Shown here piece by piece: positions 8,635 to 17,630 of a DNA stretch of 64,000 nucleotides. A program made the position numbers and the translations under genes. Below the pieces are notes generated by a model. It saw only the letters and a program-made list of their open reading frames with translations, was not told where the DNA came from and searched no databases. This stretch comes from Chloroflexi bacterium ADurb.Bin180 (GTDB lineage Bacteria; Chloroflexota; Anaerolineae; UBA2200), in the NCBI GenBank assembly GCA_002070215.1, contig MWCV01000001.1, positions 102,350-166,349 on the forward strand. Reading direction: 5' to 3'. Position 1 is the first letter of the stretch. Every line of letters begins with the position of its first letter.

Positions 8635-10161
8635 ATGCAATGGTCTGCAGCAGATCAATCTCGGAACGTGGCCGGCAAGAGAGATTGGTGTCTTTTCGAC
8701 TCTCGGCCCACTCTGCTCGTAACCCTTGTCGTTGTCGTGGCACTGGGGTGGTTCTACGCACGAACTGGCACAGCCGTCAATCTGGAAATCGATGGCAGAC
8801 TGTGGCGGGTGCGGACGCATCAGGGCGCTGTGTCGGCACTGCTGAGGGAAATCGGGCTGCCTCTGCGCGACGAGGATGTGGTCGTTCCCGCTCTGGCCAG
8901 TGCCCTCTACGATGGCCAAACGGTGACCGTGCGGAGGGCAAGACAGGTCCTGATTGATGCTGACGGAGGACTGCTTACTCGACTCACGCACAGCCGCACC
9001 ATAGGCCAGGTCCTGATGGAAGCGGGGCTCACAGTGGGTGCGTACGATGTGATTACTATGGATGGCTCAGCTACCGCCATGGACGGACAGCTTCCTGAGC
9101 GGAGGTGGGAGCCACAGCGATGGCCATCGGTCACGAATGCTGCGCACAGTCAGAGGGCAGCTTCTTTGCCGGTTCGTGTCAAGGTGCAGCGGGCCGTTCC
9201 TCTCTCCATACGCGACGAGTCAGTCGAGACCACGGTCTACTCAGTCTCGAGAACGGTTGGCGAGGAGCTGTTGAAGCAGGGTATTGTACTCTACCTTGGT
9301 GATCGTGTTCAACCTATGCTGGGAAGCCTGCTCACCGCCGGGATGAATGTCGAGGTCGAGCGGGCCAAAGTAGTTGACCTGCGAGTTGATGGCGAGCAAA
9401 TGCGGCTGCGTACGCAAGCTCGTGACGTGGCCTGGCTGCTCACTGAAGCCAATGTGCACTTGCATGGCCAGGACTATGTAGTGCCAGGCCCGGACACGGA
9501 GGTAACACCGGGAATGTTGGTGAGGGTCGTACGCGTACTGGAGGACTGGGTTCAAGAGGCGGAGACCATCCCCTATGAGACGGTGTGGCGCTCTGATTCC
9601 GGGTTGGAACTGGACCAACTCCGCACGGATCAGACCGGCACGAACGGAGTGCGTAAGAGGCAGGTGCATTTTATCTACGAGGACGGGGTGCAGAAGAGCC
9701 GTGAGGTGGTCGAGGAGTGGGTGGAGAGGCAGCCAACAACCAAGATCATCTCCTATGGCACCAAGGTCGTGATCCGGGAGCTTGAGACTCCCGATGGCGT
9801 GGTTCGTTACTGGCGCAAGATTCGGGTTCTGGCTACCTCCTACAGTGCGGCGACCTCGGGTAAGACCAGAGACCATCCTGAGTATGGGATTACGCGACTC
9901 GGCTGGCGTGCGCGGAAGGGCATCATCGCCGTTGACCCGAAGGTGATCAAGCTGCGGACGAATATGTATGTGCCAGGCTACGGCGCAGGTATCGCTGGTG
10001 ATACCGGAGGGATGATCAAGGGACGTTGGATCGACCTGTGCTACGAGGAAGATGATCTAATACTGTGGAAGAAGTGGCTTGATGTCTACCTGCTCGAACC
10101 GGTGACGCCGGCAGCAGAGATCAACTACCTTCTGCCTGATACCCCGAGAGAGCGCCGCTAG
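8635..10161 (+). CDS. YabE-like cell-wall protein: DUF348 repeats, G5 and 3D domain
   Basis: A 508-residue protein. One N-terminal membrane segment (residues about 22-40) is followed by repeated ubiquitin-like DUF348 units (residues about 45-290), a G5-type segment (about 300-370) and a C-terminal 3D domain. The three conserved aspartates sit in GIIAVDPKVI, IAGDTGG and RWIDL, the arrangement of MltA-like 3D domains in Rpf/YabE-type peptidoglycan-active proteins. It should sit outside the cell and act on peptidoglycan. The next gene is rsmA; the yabE-ksgA neighbourhood is also seen in Firmicutes, which supports the call. Confidence 0.88.
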   Translation: MQWSAADQSRNVAGKRDWCLFDSRPTLLVTLVVVVALGWFYARTGTAVNLEIDGRLWRVRTHQGAVSALLREIGLPLRDEDVVVPALASALYDGQTVTVRRARQVLIDADGGLLTRLTHSRTIGQVLMEAGLTVGAYDVITMDGSATAMDGQLPERRWEPQRWPSVTNAAHSQRAASLPVRVKVQRAVPLSIRDESVETTVYSVSRTVGEELLKQGIVLYLGDRVQPMLGSLLTAGMNVEVERAKVVDLRVDGEQMRLRTQARDVAWLLTEANVHLHGQDYVVPGPDTEVTPGMLVRVVRVLEDWVQEAETIPYETVWRSDSGLELDQLRTDQTGTNGVRKRQVHFIYEDGVQKSREVVEEWVERQPTTKIISYGTKVVIRELETPDGVVRYWRKIRVLATSYSAATSGKTRDHPEYGITRLGWRARKGIIAVDPKVIKLRTNMYVPGYGAGIAGDTGGMIKGRWIDLCYEEDDLILWKKWLDVYLLEPVTPAAEINYLLPDTPRERR

Positions 10162-10175
10162 GTCGGGGACGGACT

Positions 10176-11030
10176 ATGAACGTCAAGTCGCAGCTCCGCG
10201 ACCTTAACGTGCGGCCACGGAAAGGCCTTGGTCAGAACTTTCTGGTCTCGCGGGGAGTTCTGGACCACATCGTCGACGCGGCTCAAGTCGCGGCGGAGGA
10301 TGTGGTACTGGAGATCGGTCCGGGCCTGGGCGTGCTCACGCGTGCTCTCGCGGGTCGGGCAAAGCGCGTGGTGGCTGTTGAGATCGACCCGGTGCTCGTG
10401 GTCAACCTGCGTGAGCAACTGCAAGATTGTGGCAATGTCGAGATTGTCGGCGGGGATGTCCTGGCACTGGATGTGCCCAGGCTGATCATGGGGGACGTGC
10501 TGGCTATGCCTTCGGGCGGCACCTACAAAGTGGTTGCTAACATTCCCTACTACATCACCTCGGCCGTGATACGCCGTCTGCTTGAGGCCAAACTCAAACC
10601 GTCCCTGATCGTGCTGATGGTACAGAAGGAGGTGGCCCAGCGAATCACGGCCGCGCCCGGTGAGATGAGCCTGCTGTCAGTGAGCGTTCAGTTCTATGGC
10701 ACGCCTCGTCTAGTGCATCATGTTCCAGCAGGGGCGTTTTACCCTGTACCCAGGGTGGACTCGGCAATCCTGCGTATTGAACCGCGGGCTGACCCAAGGC
10801 TGGACGACAGCAAAGTCGACGGCTTTTTCCAGGTGGTTCGGGCAGGGTTTGGCCAGAAGCGAAAGCAGTTGCGCAACTCGCTGGCGCAGGGCCTGCGCCT
10901 GCCAGCGTCGGCAATTGACCAGGGGATGAGCAATGCGGCACTCGACCCGGAGCGACGCGCTCAGACCCTGAGCGTGGAGGAGTGGATTGCCCTCTATCGC
11001 GCGCTCGAAGTAGCGAAACAGGGCCGTTAG
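10176..11030 (+). CDS. rsmA: 16S rRNA dimethyladenosine transferase RsmA (KsgA)
   Basis: A 284-residue SAM-dependent methyltransferase that dimethylates two adjacent adenines in helix 45 of 16S rRNA. Visible motifs: GLGQNFLVS at the N-terminus (motif X), EIGPGLGVLT (SAM-binding motif I), and NIPYYITS (motif IV, catalytic N-x-P-Y). A C-terminal helical domain follows. Length is normal. It ends in a stop that overlaps the convergent stop of the C39-peptidase gene (11027-11030). Confidence 0.96.
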   Translation: MNVKSQLRDLNVRPRKGLGQNFLVSRGVLDHIVDAAQVAAEDVVLEIGPGLGVLTRALAGRAKRVVAVEIDPVLVVNLREQLQDCGNVEIVGGDVLALDVPRLIMGDVLAMPSGGTYKVVANIPYYITSAVIRRLLEAKLKPSLIVLMVQKEVAQRITAAPGEMSLLSVSVQFYGTPRLVHHVPAGAFYPVPRVDSAILRIEPRADPRLDDSKVDGFFQVVRAGFGQKRKQLRNSLAQGLRLPASAIDQGMSNAALDPERRAQTLSVEEWIALYRALEVAKQGR

Positions 11031-11917
11031 CTGCCAAGCGGGTCGACGAATACTGCCATTCGGTCGAAGAGATCCCAGTTGGGGAAACTGCGAACGTTGA
11101 AAGTCTGAATGCCCGTCTTTTGCGGGTAGGGGTCGTGCACGTCAAAAGTCCCGTCTTCGCGCACTCCGAAAACCACCCAGACATGCTCCCCGTACACCAG
11201 TAGCACATCTCCACTTGGCGTGCTGACAGTAGTCCTGGCCGCTTCACCCTGCTTGGTGACCCACACCATCACCGGATATCCAGCCAGTACAGCGGCAGCT
11301 ACATCCTCGTAGCTTGCTTCGAGAGCTGCACGCGCCCGGAACCGCCGAATCGGCTGGTCCAAACCGCAGTGGTTGATGGTGTCGGCGACAGCAGGAGCGT
11401 ACATGCCATAGTTATCCCAATTGATGGTTCCATCGGCGTGTTTGCTGTAGCCGGCGGGGTTGCCACGAAATCCGTGGAAAGGATTCTCGTCTCTGGGCGT
11501 GCATTCGAGCAACTCGGATTCAGATGGGGCCAGGCCCAGAATGCCAGCGAGCATCATGCGCATTCCGGCTATTTCACAGGATAGAGGAAGCTCCTGCAAG
11601 AACAGCGGTACATCGAGTTGACGCAAAGCCGCCGAAGTGGCTGTTGGAACTGGAGTGACCGTTGGCAGTGGAATTGGGGTCAAGGTAGCTGTGGCTGTTG
11701 GAGTAGCCGTGCCCGTCGACGTTGGGGTTGGACTGGACGTGACGGTTGGCGTGCAGGTCGCAGTGGCGGTTGCTGTAGACGTCGCGGTAGGTCCGACAAT
11801 AGGCGGCCACTGGATACCATTGTGGCGCAGACCGCGATAAGCCCAACCGAGCATGACAAGGACGGCTAATGCAGCAAGCGAGAGCCAGATTACCAGGTGT
11901 GAGGGGCGACGGTTCAT
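11027..11917 (-). CDS. Membrane-anchored C39-type cysteine peptidase
   Basis: A 296-residue protein. A single transmembrane segment (residues about 9-28) is followed by a Thr/Pro/Ala-rich linker (about 40-100) and a papain-like C39 domain. The probable catalytic residues are Cys in LSCEIAGMRM, His in GEHVWVVFGV and Asp in VHDPYP. This is the stand-alone C39-like peptidase type with an external catalytic domain, not the ABC-exporter type. Its start codon directly follows the stop of the DUF503 gene, and it is the last gene of the molybdenum hydroxylase operon. The substrate is unknown. Confidence 0.75.
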   Translation of the reverse strand: MNRRPSHLVIWLSLAALAVLVMLGWAYRGLRHNGIQWPPIVGPTATSTATATATCTPTVTSSPTPTSTGTATPTATATLTPIPLPTVTPVPTATSAALRQLDVPLFLQELPLSCEIAGMRMMLAGILGLAPSESELLECTPRDENPFHGFRGNPAGYSKHADGTINWDNYGMYAPAVADTINHCGLDQPIRRFRARAALEASYEDVAAAVLAGYPVMVWVTKQGEAARTTVSTPSGDVLLVYGEHVWVVFGVREDGTFDVHDPYPQKTGIQTFNVRSFPNWDLFDRMAVFVDPLGS

Positions 11918-12202
11918 CTAGACCAACTCGATACGATAGTCATATACTTCCGAGTCCAATCTGTAGGATGAGATAGCTTCAACCACCTTGTTCAGCAGGC
12001 CGTGGGCATAGTCCCTATCGGAAGAAACGCAGGCGAGGCCCAGCGTTGCCGACTGCCAGGCGGACAGTTCATCCACTTCGGCAATGGAGACGTTAAAGTC
12101 GTGCCTAACATGAGCAATGAGGCTTCTGAGCACCTGCCGTTTGTCCTTGAGGGAGTGGCTGGCAGGCAAGCGAAGTTGCAGGGTGCAGATGCCAATGATC
12201 AT
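11918..12202 (-). CDS. DUF503 (YlxP-like) protein
   Basis: A 94-residue protein with the DUF503 pattern: an N-terminal beta strand (IIGICTLQLRLP), then SHSLKDKRQVLRSL and the VAEVDELSAWQSATLG-like stretch. Members are small ribosome- or RNA-linked proteins of ill-defined role; YlxP lies in the rbfA-infB cluster in Bacillus. Here it sits instead in an operon with molybdenum hydroxylases, 9 bases downstream of the fusion gene and directly abutting the peptidase gene. Confidence 0.85.
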   Translation of the reverse strand: MIIGICTLQLRLPASHSLKDKRQVLRSLIAHVRHDFNVSIAEVDELSAWQSATLGLACVSSDRDYAHGLLNKVVEAISSYRLDSEVYDYRIELV

Positions 12203-12211
12203 CAGGTGTGC

Positions 12212-14965
12212 CTAACGGCGAAGGGTTTCGAGGACACGCTGCGGCGTGGCGGGCAGCGAATAGATGCGCCCGCCAGTGGCATTGAAAATGGCATTGGTGA
12301 TTGCTGCAGCGGTGGGAATGAGCGTGATCTCGCCAACGCCCTTGGCCCCGTAGGGTCCGGTGCTCACTGGTTCCTCGACGAACAGCACAGTGATCTCCGG
12401 CTTGTCCGCTGCTTTGGCCAGGTGGTACTTGGCCAGAGTAGTGGCCTGCGGAATACCCCCGACCTGTTTGAACTCTTCGAACAGAGCCAGACTCAGACTC
12501 ATCATCACTCCGCCTTCGATCTGACCACTGAGCGCTAGTGGGTTGATGACCCGGCCAATGTCGTGGGCAGCCACGATGCGCAGTACTTTGACCTCGCCGG
12601 TCTCGGTATTGACCTCGACCTGGGCGGCCTGCGTGGCAAAACTGAAGGCGATGTGGGCATCTCCAGGCTCTCCCAAGCGTACCGTCGGAGGAGCCGTGTA
12701 GATAGCTTGAGCTGTTAGAGTCCGGCCCTCGTTGATCGCCAGGTTGATAGCGCTGGCGAGCGAGATTGATCTGTCACCTGCTGTCACTCGTCCATTTCTG
12801 AGGATGATCGAGTCGGGAGGTACCTGCAGCTCCTCGGACGCCGCGCTGAGCAAAGAGTGGCGCACCTGTCCTGCGGCCAGCCGGACGGCATTACCGGTGA
12901 TAAAGGTCTGTCTGGATGCGGTGGTGGCCCCTCCATCGGGGGTCAAAGCAGTGTCTGCCAGCAGCACATCGACTTGTTCGTATTCGACCCCAAGTTCTTC
13001 TGCTGCGATCTGTGCGACGACGCCGACGACCCCCTGCCCGATCTCCGCTGCTCCGGCCCGCACGCGCACGCGGCAGTCAGGGCACAATTCAACTACCGCA
13101 CCCGCCGAGTCAGGAATGCCACCACCGAGACCGGTGTTCTTATACGCCGACGCGACGCCCCAGGCGCGCACCCACGGACCAACGGCAGGGCTGGCAGGTG
13201 CGCCACAGGGCCGCAGGATGTCCGCCTGGCCATCGACCTGGCGCACAAAAGTTTCGACCTGATCCAGGGTTTGCAGCAAGCCTACGCTTTCTCGCAGCAC
13301 CTGCCCGGTGGCAGTCGCGGAGCCGACTCGTAGTGCGTTGCGCCGTCGAATCTCCAGAGGCGAAATGCCAAGTTCCCTGGCCATGATGTCCATCTGGCTT
13401 TCGATGGCAAAGTTGGACTGTGGCACGCCAAACCCGCGGAAGGCGCCAGTAGGGACGTTGTTGGTGTAGGCAACCTTGCAGTCGATAGCCACGTTCGGAA
13501 TCTCGTACGGCCCCGCGGCATGGGTGGCTGTGCGGGTCATCACTGGCTCGCTGAGAGAGGCATAGGCCCCGGCATCGCCCAGGATCTCGGCCTGCACCGC
13601 AACAACTCGGCCGTCAGGGCGTGCAGCCGTCTTCAGATGCACTCTGGCCGAATGGCGCTTGGGATGAGCGATCATGGATTCCTGGCGCGTGTAGACGAGT
13701 TTCACTGGCCGCTTGAGCAGCCACGCTGCCAGAGCGACGTGAATTTGTCCGGCGATATCCTCCTTGCCGCCAAACGCCCCACCGACGCTGGTCTGGATCA
13801 CTCGCACCTGGTCAGCAGGCAAATCCAGCGAAGCAGCGATCTGCTGCTGATCGCCAAATGGAATCTGCGAACCCACGTAGACCAGTACATTGCCGCCTTC
13901 GTCTACGGTAGCAAGGGCGGCTTCTGGCTCCAGAAAGGCGTGATCCGCGCTGGGAACATAGTATTCTCGTTCCACAACAAGGAGGTCAGGTCCAAACGCC
14001 TCATCGACCTGCCCCTTGGTCACCACGATGTGCTTGAGAAGGTTCCCATCCTCGTGTATCGCCACAGCGCCGGCTGCCAGTGCTTCCTCAGGGCGGCCAA
14101 TGACAGGGAGCGGCTCATAGTCGACGCGGATTTGCTGAAGAGCTTCTTCTGCCTGGCGTTCTGATTCGGCAACAACCAGAGCTATGGCATCGCCAAGATA
14201 CCTCACCTTGTTGGAGGCGAACACCGGCCAGTCGGGACGAACTACGCCGTGATTCTGGCGACCAGGGACATCAGGGTGCGTGAGGATGCGCACCACACCG
14301 GGACAAGCCTGTGCTCGTGTGGTATCGATGCCCAGTAGGCGAGCATGGGGGTACTGGCTGCGCAGCACCTTCGCGAAAAGCATGCCTGGCAAGCTTAGGT
14401 CAGCGGCAAAGGTAGCTGCGCCAGTGGCCTTGGCTATGGCGTCAGGCCTTGGGAGAGGTCTTCCTACAACAGCCAGAGGTGCGGCCACGGCAGGCACGGC
14501 AACCGGAGCAGGCTGCATCAAGCTCTTGATGGCGGCGATGATACGTTCGTAGCCAGTGCAGCGACAGAGGTTGTGCGAAAGAGCCTGAAGGATCTCCTGG
14601 CGTGATGGAGAAGGATTGCTCTCAAGCAGAGCCACGGCGGACATGATCATGCCGGGCGTGCAAAAGCCGCACTGAATTGCCCCGTGCTCAACAAACGCCC
14701 GCTGCAGTGGGTGCAGCTTGCCCTCTTTGGCCAGGCCCTCGATGGTGCGCACCCGGGCGCCTTCGGCCCGCCTGGCTAGAAAGGTGCACGACCGGACGGC
14801 CTTGCCATTGATGATGACCGTGCAGGCACCGCAGTGCCCCTGATTGCAGCCGTTCTTTGTCCCTGTCAGGTGTAACTGGTCGCGCAACACCTCAAGCAGA
14901 GTCGTCTTTGGTTCAACCTCGACTTCGCAGGCACGACCGTTGACGTACAGGGCTATCTTCGACAT
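12212..14965 (-). CDS. Molybdenum hydroxylase, [2Fe-2S] and molybdopterin domains fused (xanthine dehydrogenase family)
   Basis: A 917-residue fusion. Residues 1-80 form a plant-type ferredoxin domain (GCNQGHCGAC then a later Cys). Residues 85-150 form the four-helix [2Fe-2S] domain (CGFC and CRC). The rest is the Mo-binding subunit, with GAFRGFGVPQ near the cofactor and GAKGVGE holding the catalytic Glu. No FAD domain is present, as in Desulfovibrio Mop-type aldehyde oxidoreductase and the selenium-dependent hydroxylase group. The true start is ATG 14965, four bases after the upstream stop. It hydroxylates an aldehyde or N-heterocycle; the substrate is unclear. Confidence 0.9.
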   Translation of the reverse strand: MSKIALYVNGRACEVEVEPKTTLLEVLRDQLHLTGTKNGCNQGHCGACTVIINGKAVRSCTFLARRAEGARVRTIEGLAKEGKLHPLQRAFVEHGAIQCGFCTPGMIMSAVALLESNPSPSRQEILQALSHNLCRCTGYERIIAAIKSLMQPAPVAVPAVAAPLAVVGRPLPRPDAIAKATGAATFAADLSLPGMLFAKVLRSQYPHARLLGIDTTRAQACPGVVRILTHPDVPGRQNHGVVRPDWPVFASNKVRYLGDAIALVVAESERQAEEALQQIRVDYEPLPVIGRPEEALAAGAVAIHEDGNLLKHIVVTKGQVDEAFGPDLLVVEREYYVPSADHAFLEPEAALATVDEGGNVLVYVGSQIPFGDQQQIAASLDLPADQVRVIQTSVGGAFGGKEDIAGQIHVALAAWLLKRPVKLVYTRQESMIAHPKRHSARVHLKTAARPDGRVVAVQAEILGDAGAYASLSEPVMTRTATHAAGPYEIPNVAIDCKVAYTNNVPTGAFRGFGVPQSNFAIESQMDIMARELGISPLEIRRRNALRVGSATATGQVLRESVGLLQTLDQVETFVRQVDGQADILRPCGAPASPAVGPWVRAWGVASAYKNTGLGGGIPDSAGAVVELCPDCRVRVRAGAAEIGQGVVGVVAQIAAEELGVEYEQVDVLLADTALTPDGGATTASRQTFITGNAVRLAAGQVRHSLLSAASEELQVPPDSIILRNGRVTAGDRSISLASAINLAINEGRTLTAQAIYTAPPTVRLGEPGDAHIAFSFATQAAQVEVNTETGEVKVLRIVAAHDIGRVINPLALSGQIEGGVMMSLSLALFEEFKQVGGIPQATTLAKYHLAKAADKPEITVLFVEEPVSTGPYGAKGVGEITLIPTAAAITNAIFNATGGRIYSLPATPQRVLETLRR

Positions 14966-14969
14966 GGAG

Positions 14970-17138
14970 CTAGACCCTGGCACCTGAACGGGCCTTGAGA
15001 GCCAGAAGAACATCTTCGGCCTTGACAGGAATCTTGTTGAACCACAGCCCGGTGGCATCGTGAATGGCGTCGAGGATGGCCGGAGCGAGTAGCATCATGG
15101 TCATTTCACCTACGCCGCGGGCACCATATGGTCCCAGAGGATCGGTGATCTCAAGCAACTGCGAGGTGATGTGCTGCGGAACGTCCATCGACGTCGGAAT
15201 CAAGTACTCCGAGAGGCGGCGTGTCTTGATCAAGCCCTCTAGCTGAACAAAGTCCTCGATCAAGGCCCAGCCCTGGGCCATGACCACACCGCCATCGACC
15301 TGGCCTTCCGTTGTCTGAGGGTTCAGGGTCTTGCCTGTGTCGTGGGCAGCGACCACACTCGTGAGCGCCACCTCACCAGTCTCCATATCGACCTCGACGT
15401 TCGCCACCTGGCTGGCATAGCCATAGCTAAAGTTGGGCTCGCAGGCGCCTGTGACCGGGTCAAAAGGTGTTGTCTTGGGACCGTGGTAGGTGTAGTTGAT
15501 GGTGCAGGGCCGTTGGCCCGCTTTCCAGGCCTGGAGAGCACGTTCGCAGGCTCCCTTGACTGCGTTGCCGGACATGAAAGAGTGCCGCGAGGCAGACGCA
15601 CTACCGGCATTGGGCACGACCGCCGTGTCCAGCTCATGCATTACGACTGCATCATAGGGTATGCCCAGGGCCTCGGCTGCAACCTGAGCCAGGATGGTAT
15701 TGACCCCCTGGCCCACCTCAGAGGCCCCGATCTTGATGGTGGCTTGTTCGATGTGGTCTGTACCTGTCAGCTCGACAATACAAGTGGCATGTTCGGCAAA
15801 ACCAAAACTGTAGCCGACGTTCTTCCATCCACAGGCTAACCCAACGCCGAGGGACTTGCTCGGGGATGATGGTCGCGGCCTCTGAGGTCCGTGGTCTGAC
15901 CAGCCGGCGGCTTCTGTGACCTCTGCCAGGGTCTCGCGGATGCCAACGCCGGCAGGCACGACAGATCCTGTCGGTAGCAGCGAGCCTTCGGTGAGCACAT
16001 TCTTCATCCGCAGCACAGACGGGTCCATATCCAGCGCGGCAGCGAGCTTGGACATCTGCAGCTCTGCGGCAAAGATGGCCTGCGGTGCTCCAAAACCGCG
16101 CATGGCCCCGGTGCGGAGGTTGTTGGTGTAGACCACGTGGCCATCCACATGGACGTTGGGAACCTGGTAAGGTCCTGTAGCCAGGAGCACCGCGTTAGCC
16201 AGGACGGCCGTCGATGAGGAGGCGTATGCGCCACAGTCGGCGATGAGCTCTACTTCCATAGCGGTGAGCTTGCCATCCCTGGTAGCCCCGACTTTGTGGT
16301 GTATGTAGAAGGAATGTCTCTTGTGATGACCGCGGATAGACTCTTCACGGTTCCAGACGAGCTTGACCGGACGATTGAGCTTCCAGGCAGCCAGGCAGAG
16401 GACGAGCTGCACTGACAGGTCTTCGCGGCCGCCAAAGGCTCCACCAACGGGGGTGTAGATGACACGGATCTTGTCTTGCGGCAAATCGAGGGCATGCGCA
16501 ATCTGATGTACGTCATCGTGCGCCCATTGCCCCGCAGAACGCACAGTTACGTTGCCCTCTTCATCAATATAGCCAACACCTGCTTCGGGCTGAAGAAACG
16601 CGTGCTCAGTAAGGGGGGTGAAGTAGTCGTCCTCGATGATCACGTCAGCATGGGCAAATCCCGCCTTGATATCACCATGGCGGATATGGTAAGATTGGAG
16701 GATATTGCTCTCGCGGTCGTGGATCAGCGGTGCTCCTGGTTTCATTGCCTCGCGAGGGTCAGTGACGAGGGGGAGGTCCTCATAGTTGACCTTGATCAGC
16801 TCTCTGGCCTGGCCGGCCAGCTCTTCGGTTTCGGCGACAACCATGGCGATGGGGTCGCCAACAGAGCGCACGAGGTCATAGCTGAACACCGGTTGATCGG
16901 CAAAGACCAACCCAAACTCGTTATGTGGGACATCCTTGCCGGTGAAAACGGCAAGAACGCCCGGATACGCTTCAGCAGCGCTGGTGTCAATGCGAATGCG
17001 CGCGTGTGGGTGCTCGCTCCACAGCATCTTGGCGTAGGCCTGTCCGGGCATGTTGAGATCGCCAGGATACTTCAGGTGGCCGGTGACCTTGTCGAGAACG
17101 TCATTGCGCGGTAGCGGCTTGCCAATACTCTCAGCCAT
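14970..17138 (-). CDS. Molybdopterin-binding subunit of a xanthine dehydrogenase-family hydroxylase
   Basis: A 722-residue large (CoxL/XdhA-type) subunit without iron-sulfur domains. It starts with GKPLPRNDVLDKVTG, the usual family opening; GAFGGRED and GAMRGFGAPQ are the cofactor loops, and GARGVGEMT carries the catalytic Glu. The active-site loop lacks the AYRCSFR signature of true CO dehydrogenase. It probably shares the iron-sulfur electron carrier of the downstream fusion or of a protein elsewhere, because no small or FAD subunit is adjacent. It starts at ATG 17138 with a GGAGG site and is the first gene of a four-gene operon. Confidence 0.9.
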   Translation of the reverse strand: MAESIGKPLPRNDVLDKVTGHLKYPGDLNMPGQAYAKMLWSEHPHARIRIDTSAAEAYPGVLAVFTGKDVPHNEFGLVFADQPVFSYDLVRSVGDPIAMVVAETEELAGQARELIKVNYEDLPLVTDPREAMKPGAPLIHDRESNILQSYHIRHGDIKAGFAHADVIIEDDYFTPLTEHAFLQPEAGVGYIDEEGNVTVRSAGQWAHDDVHQIAHALDLPQDKIRVIYTPVGGAFGGREDLSVQLVLCLAAWKLNRPVKLVWNREESIRGHHKRHSFYIHHKVGATRDGKLTAMEVELIADCGAYASSSTAVLANAVLLATGPYQVPNVHVDGHVVYTNNLRTGAMRGFGAPQAIFAAELQMSKLAAALDMDPSVLRMKNVLTEGSLLPTGSVVPAGVGIRETLAEVTEAAGWSDHGPQRPRPSSPSKSLGVGLACGWKNVGYSFGFAEHATCIVELTGTDHIEQATIKIGASEVGQGVNTILAQVAAEALGIPYDAVVMHELDTAVVPNAGSASASRHSFMSGNAVKGACERALQAWKAGQRPCTINYTYHGPKTTPFDPVTGACEPNFSYGYASQVANVEVDMETGEVALTSVVAAHDTGKTLNPQTTEGQVDGGVVMAQGWALIEDFVQLEGLIKTRRLSEYLIPTSMDVPQHITSQLLEITDPLGPYGARGVGEMTMMLLAPAILDAIHDATGLWFNKIPVKAEDVLLALKARSGARV

Positions 17139-17187
17139 GGGGACCTCCGATGTCTGCTGTCAGAGGACTGACTGCTGTTCTGGTGTA

Positions 17188-17216
17188 ATTCTACAGATAT
17201 CGGCTCGAATTACCAA
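17188..17216 (-). promoter_or_regulatory. Promoter of the molybdenum hydroxylase operon
   Basis: Minus strand: TTGGTA (17216-17211), a 17-base spacer, TAGAAT (17193-17188), about 50 bases upstream of the ATG at 17138. Confidence 0.5.
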
Positions 17217-17236
17217 GACAGGTGCGAGGGGGCATT

Positions 17237-17264
17237 TTGACATTTGGCTTCCCGCCGCTATAAT
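17237..17264 (+). promoter_or_regulatory. Promoter of rpsU
   Basis: Consensus TTGACA (17237-17242), a 16-base spacer and perfect TATAAT (17259-17264), about 65 bases upstream of the rpsU start. Confidence 0.75.
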
Positions 17265-17331
17265 CGTGCGTCCGAGTGAACGGCCCGTGGTAATCGCGCT
17301 GCCACTGGCTGGCAAGAGGGGAGGGGAGCAT

Positions 17332-17532
17332 TTGACGCAGGTCATCATCGACAAGGAAGAAGCCTTTGAGAGCGCGCTGCGGCGATTCAACAAGAAGGTG
17401 CAGCAAGACCGCGTGCTGTCAGAGGTCCGTCGTCGGCGCTTTTACGAGAAGCCGAGCGTTCTACGCAAGAAGAAGGAAGCTGCAAAGCGGCGCAAGAGCC
17501 GCAAGCAGACGATGAAGCATCAGTACGACTAG
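17332..17532 (+). CDS. rpsU: 30S ribosomal protein S21
   Basis: A 66-residue basic protein. TTG is the start, placed after a GAGGGGAG ribosome site. The pattern VIIDKEEAFESALRRFNKKV, then VRRRRFYEKPS and a Lys/Arg-rich tail (KKKEAAKRRKSRK) is typical of S21. S21 binds the 30S platform near the anti-Shine-Dalgarno end of 16S rRNA and helps initiation. A near-consensus promoter precedes it. The HD-domain gene follows 98 bases downstream. Confidence 0.95.
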   Translation: MTQVIIDKEEAFESALRRFNKKVQQDRVLSEVRRRRFYEKPSVLRKKKEAAKRRKSRKQTMKHQYD

Positions 17533-17630
17533 GGTCTCTGGATCAGTTTGGTGCTGCGGTTGGCCGGGTTGTAGAGGAACGTGACCATGTGGGAAACCAT
17601 AGAACGCTCAGTTCCGAAGGCCCTTCCTGA

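Noticed and set aside
14970..17138. Aerobic CO dehydrogenase large subunit
   Set aside because: The AYRCSFR active-site motif of true CoxL is missing.
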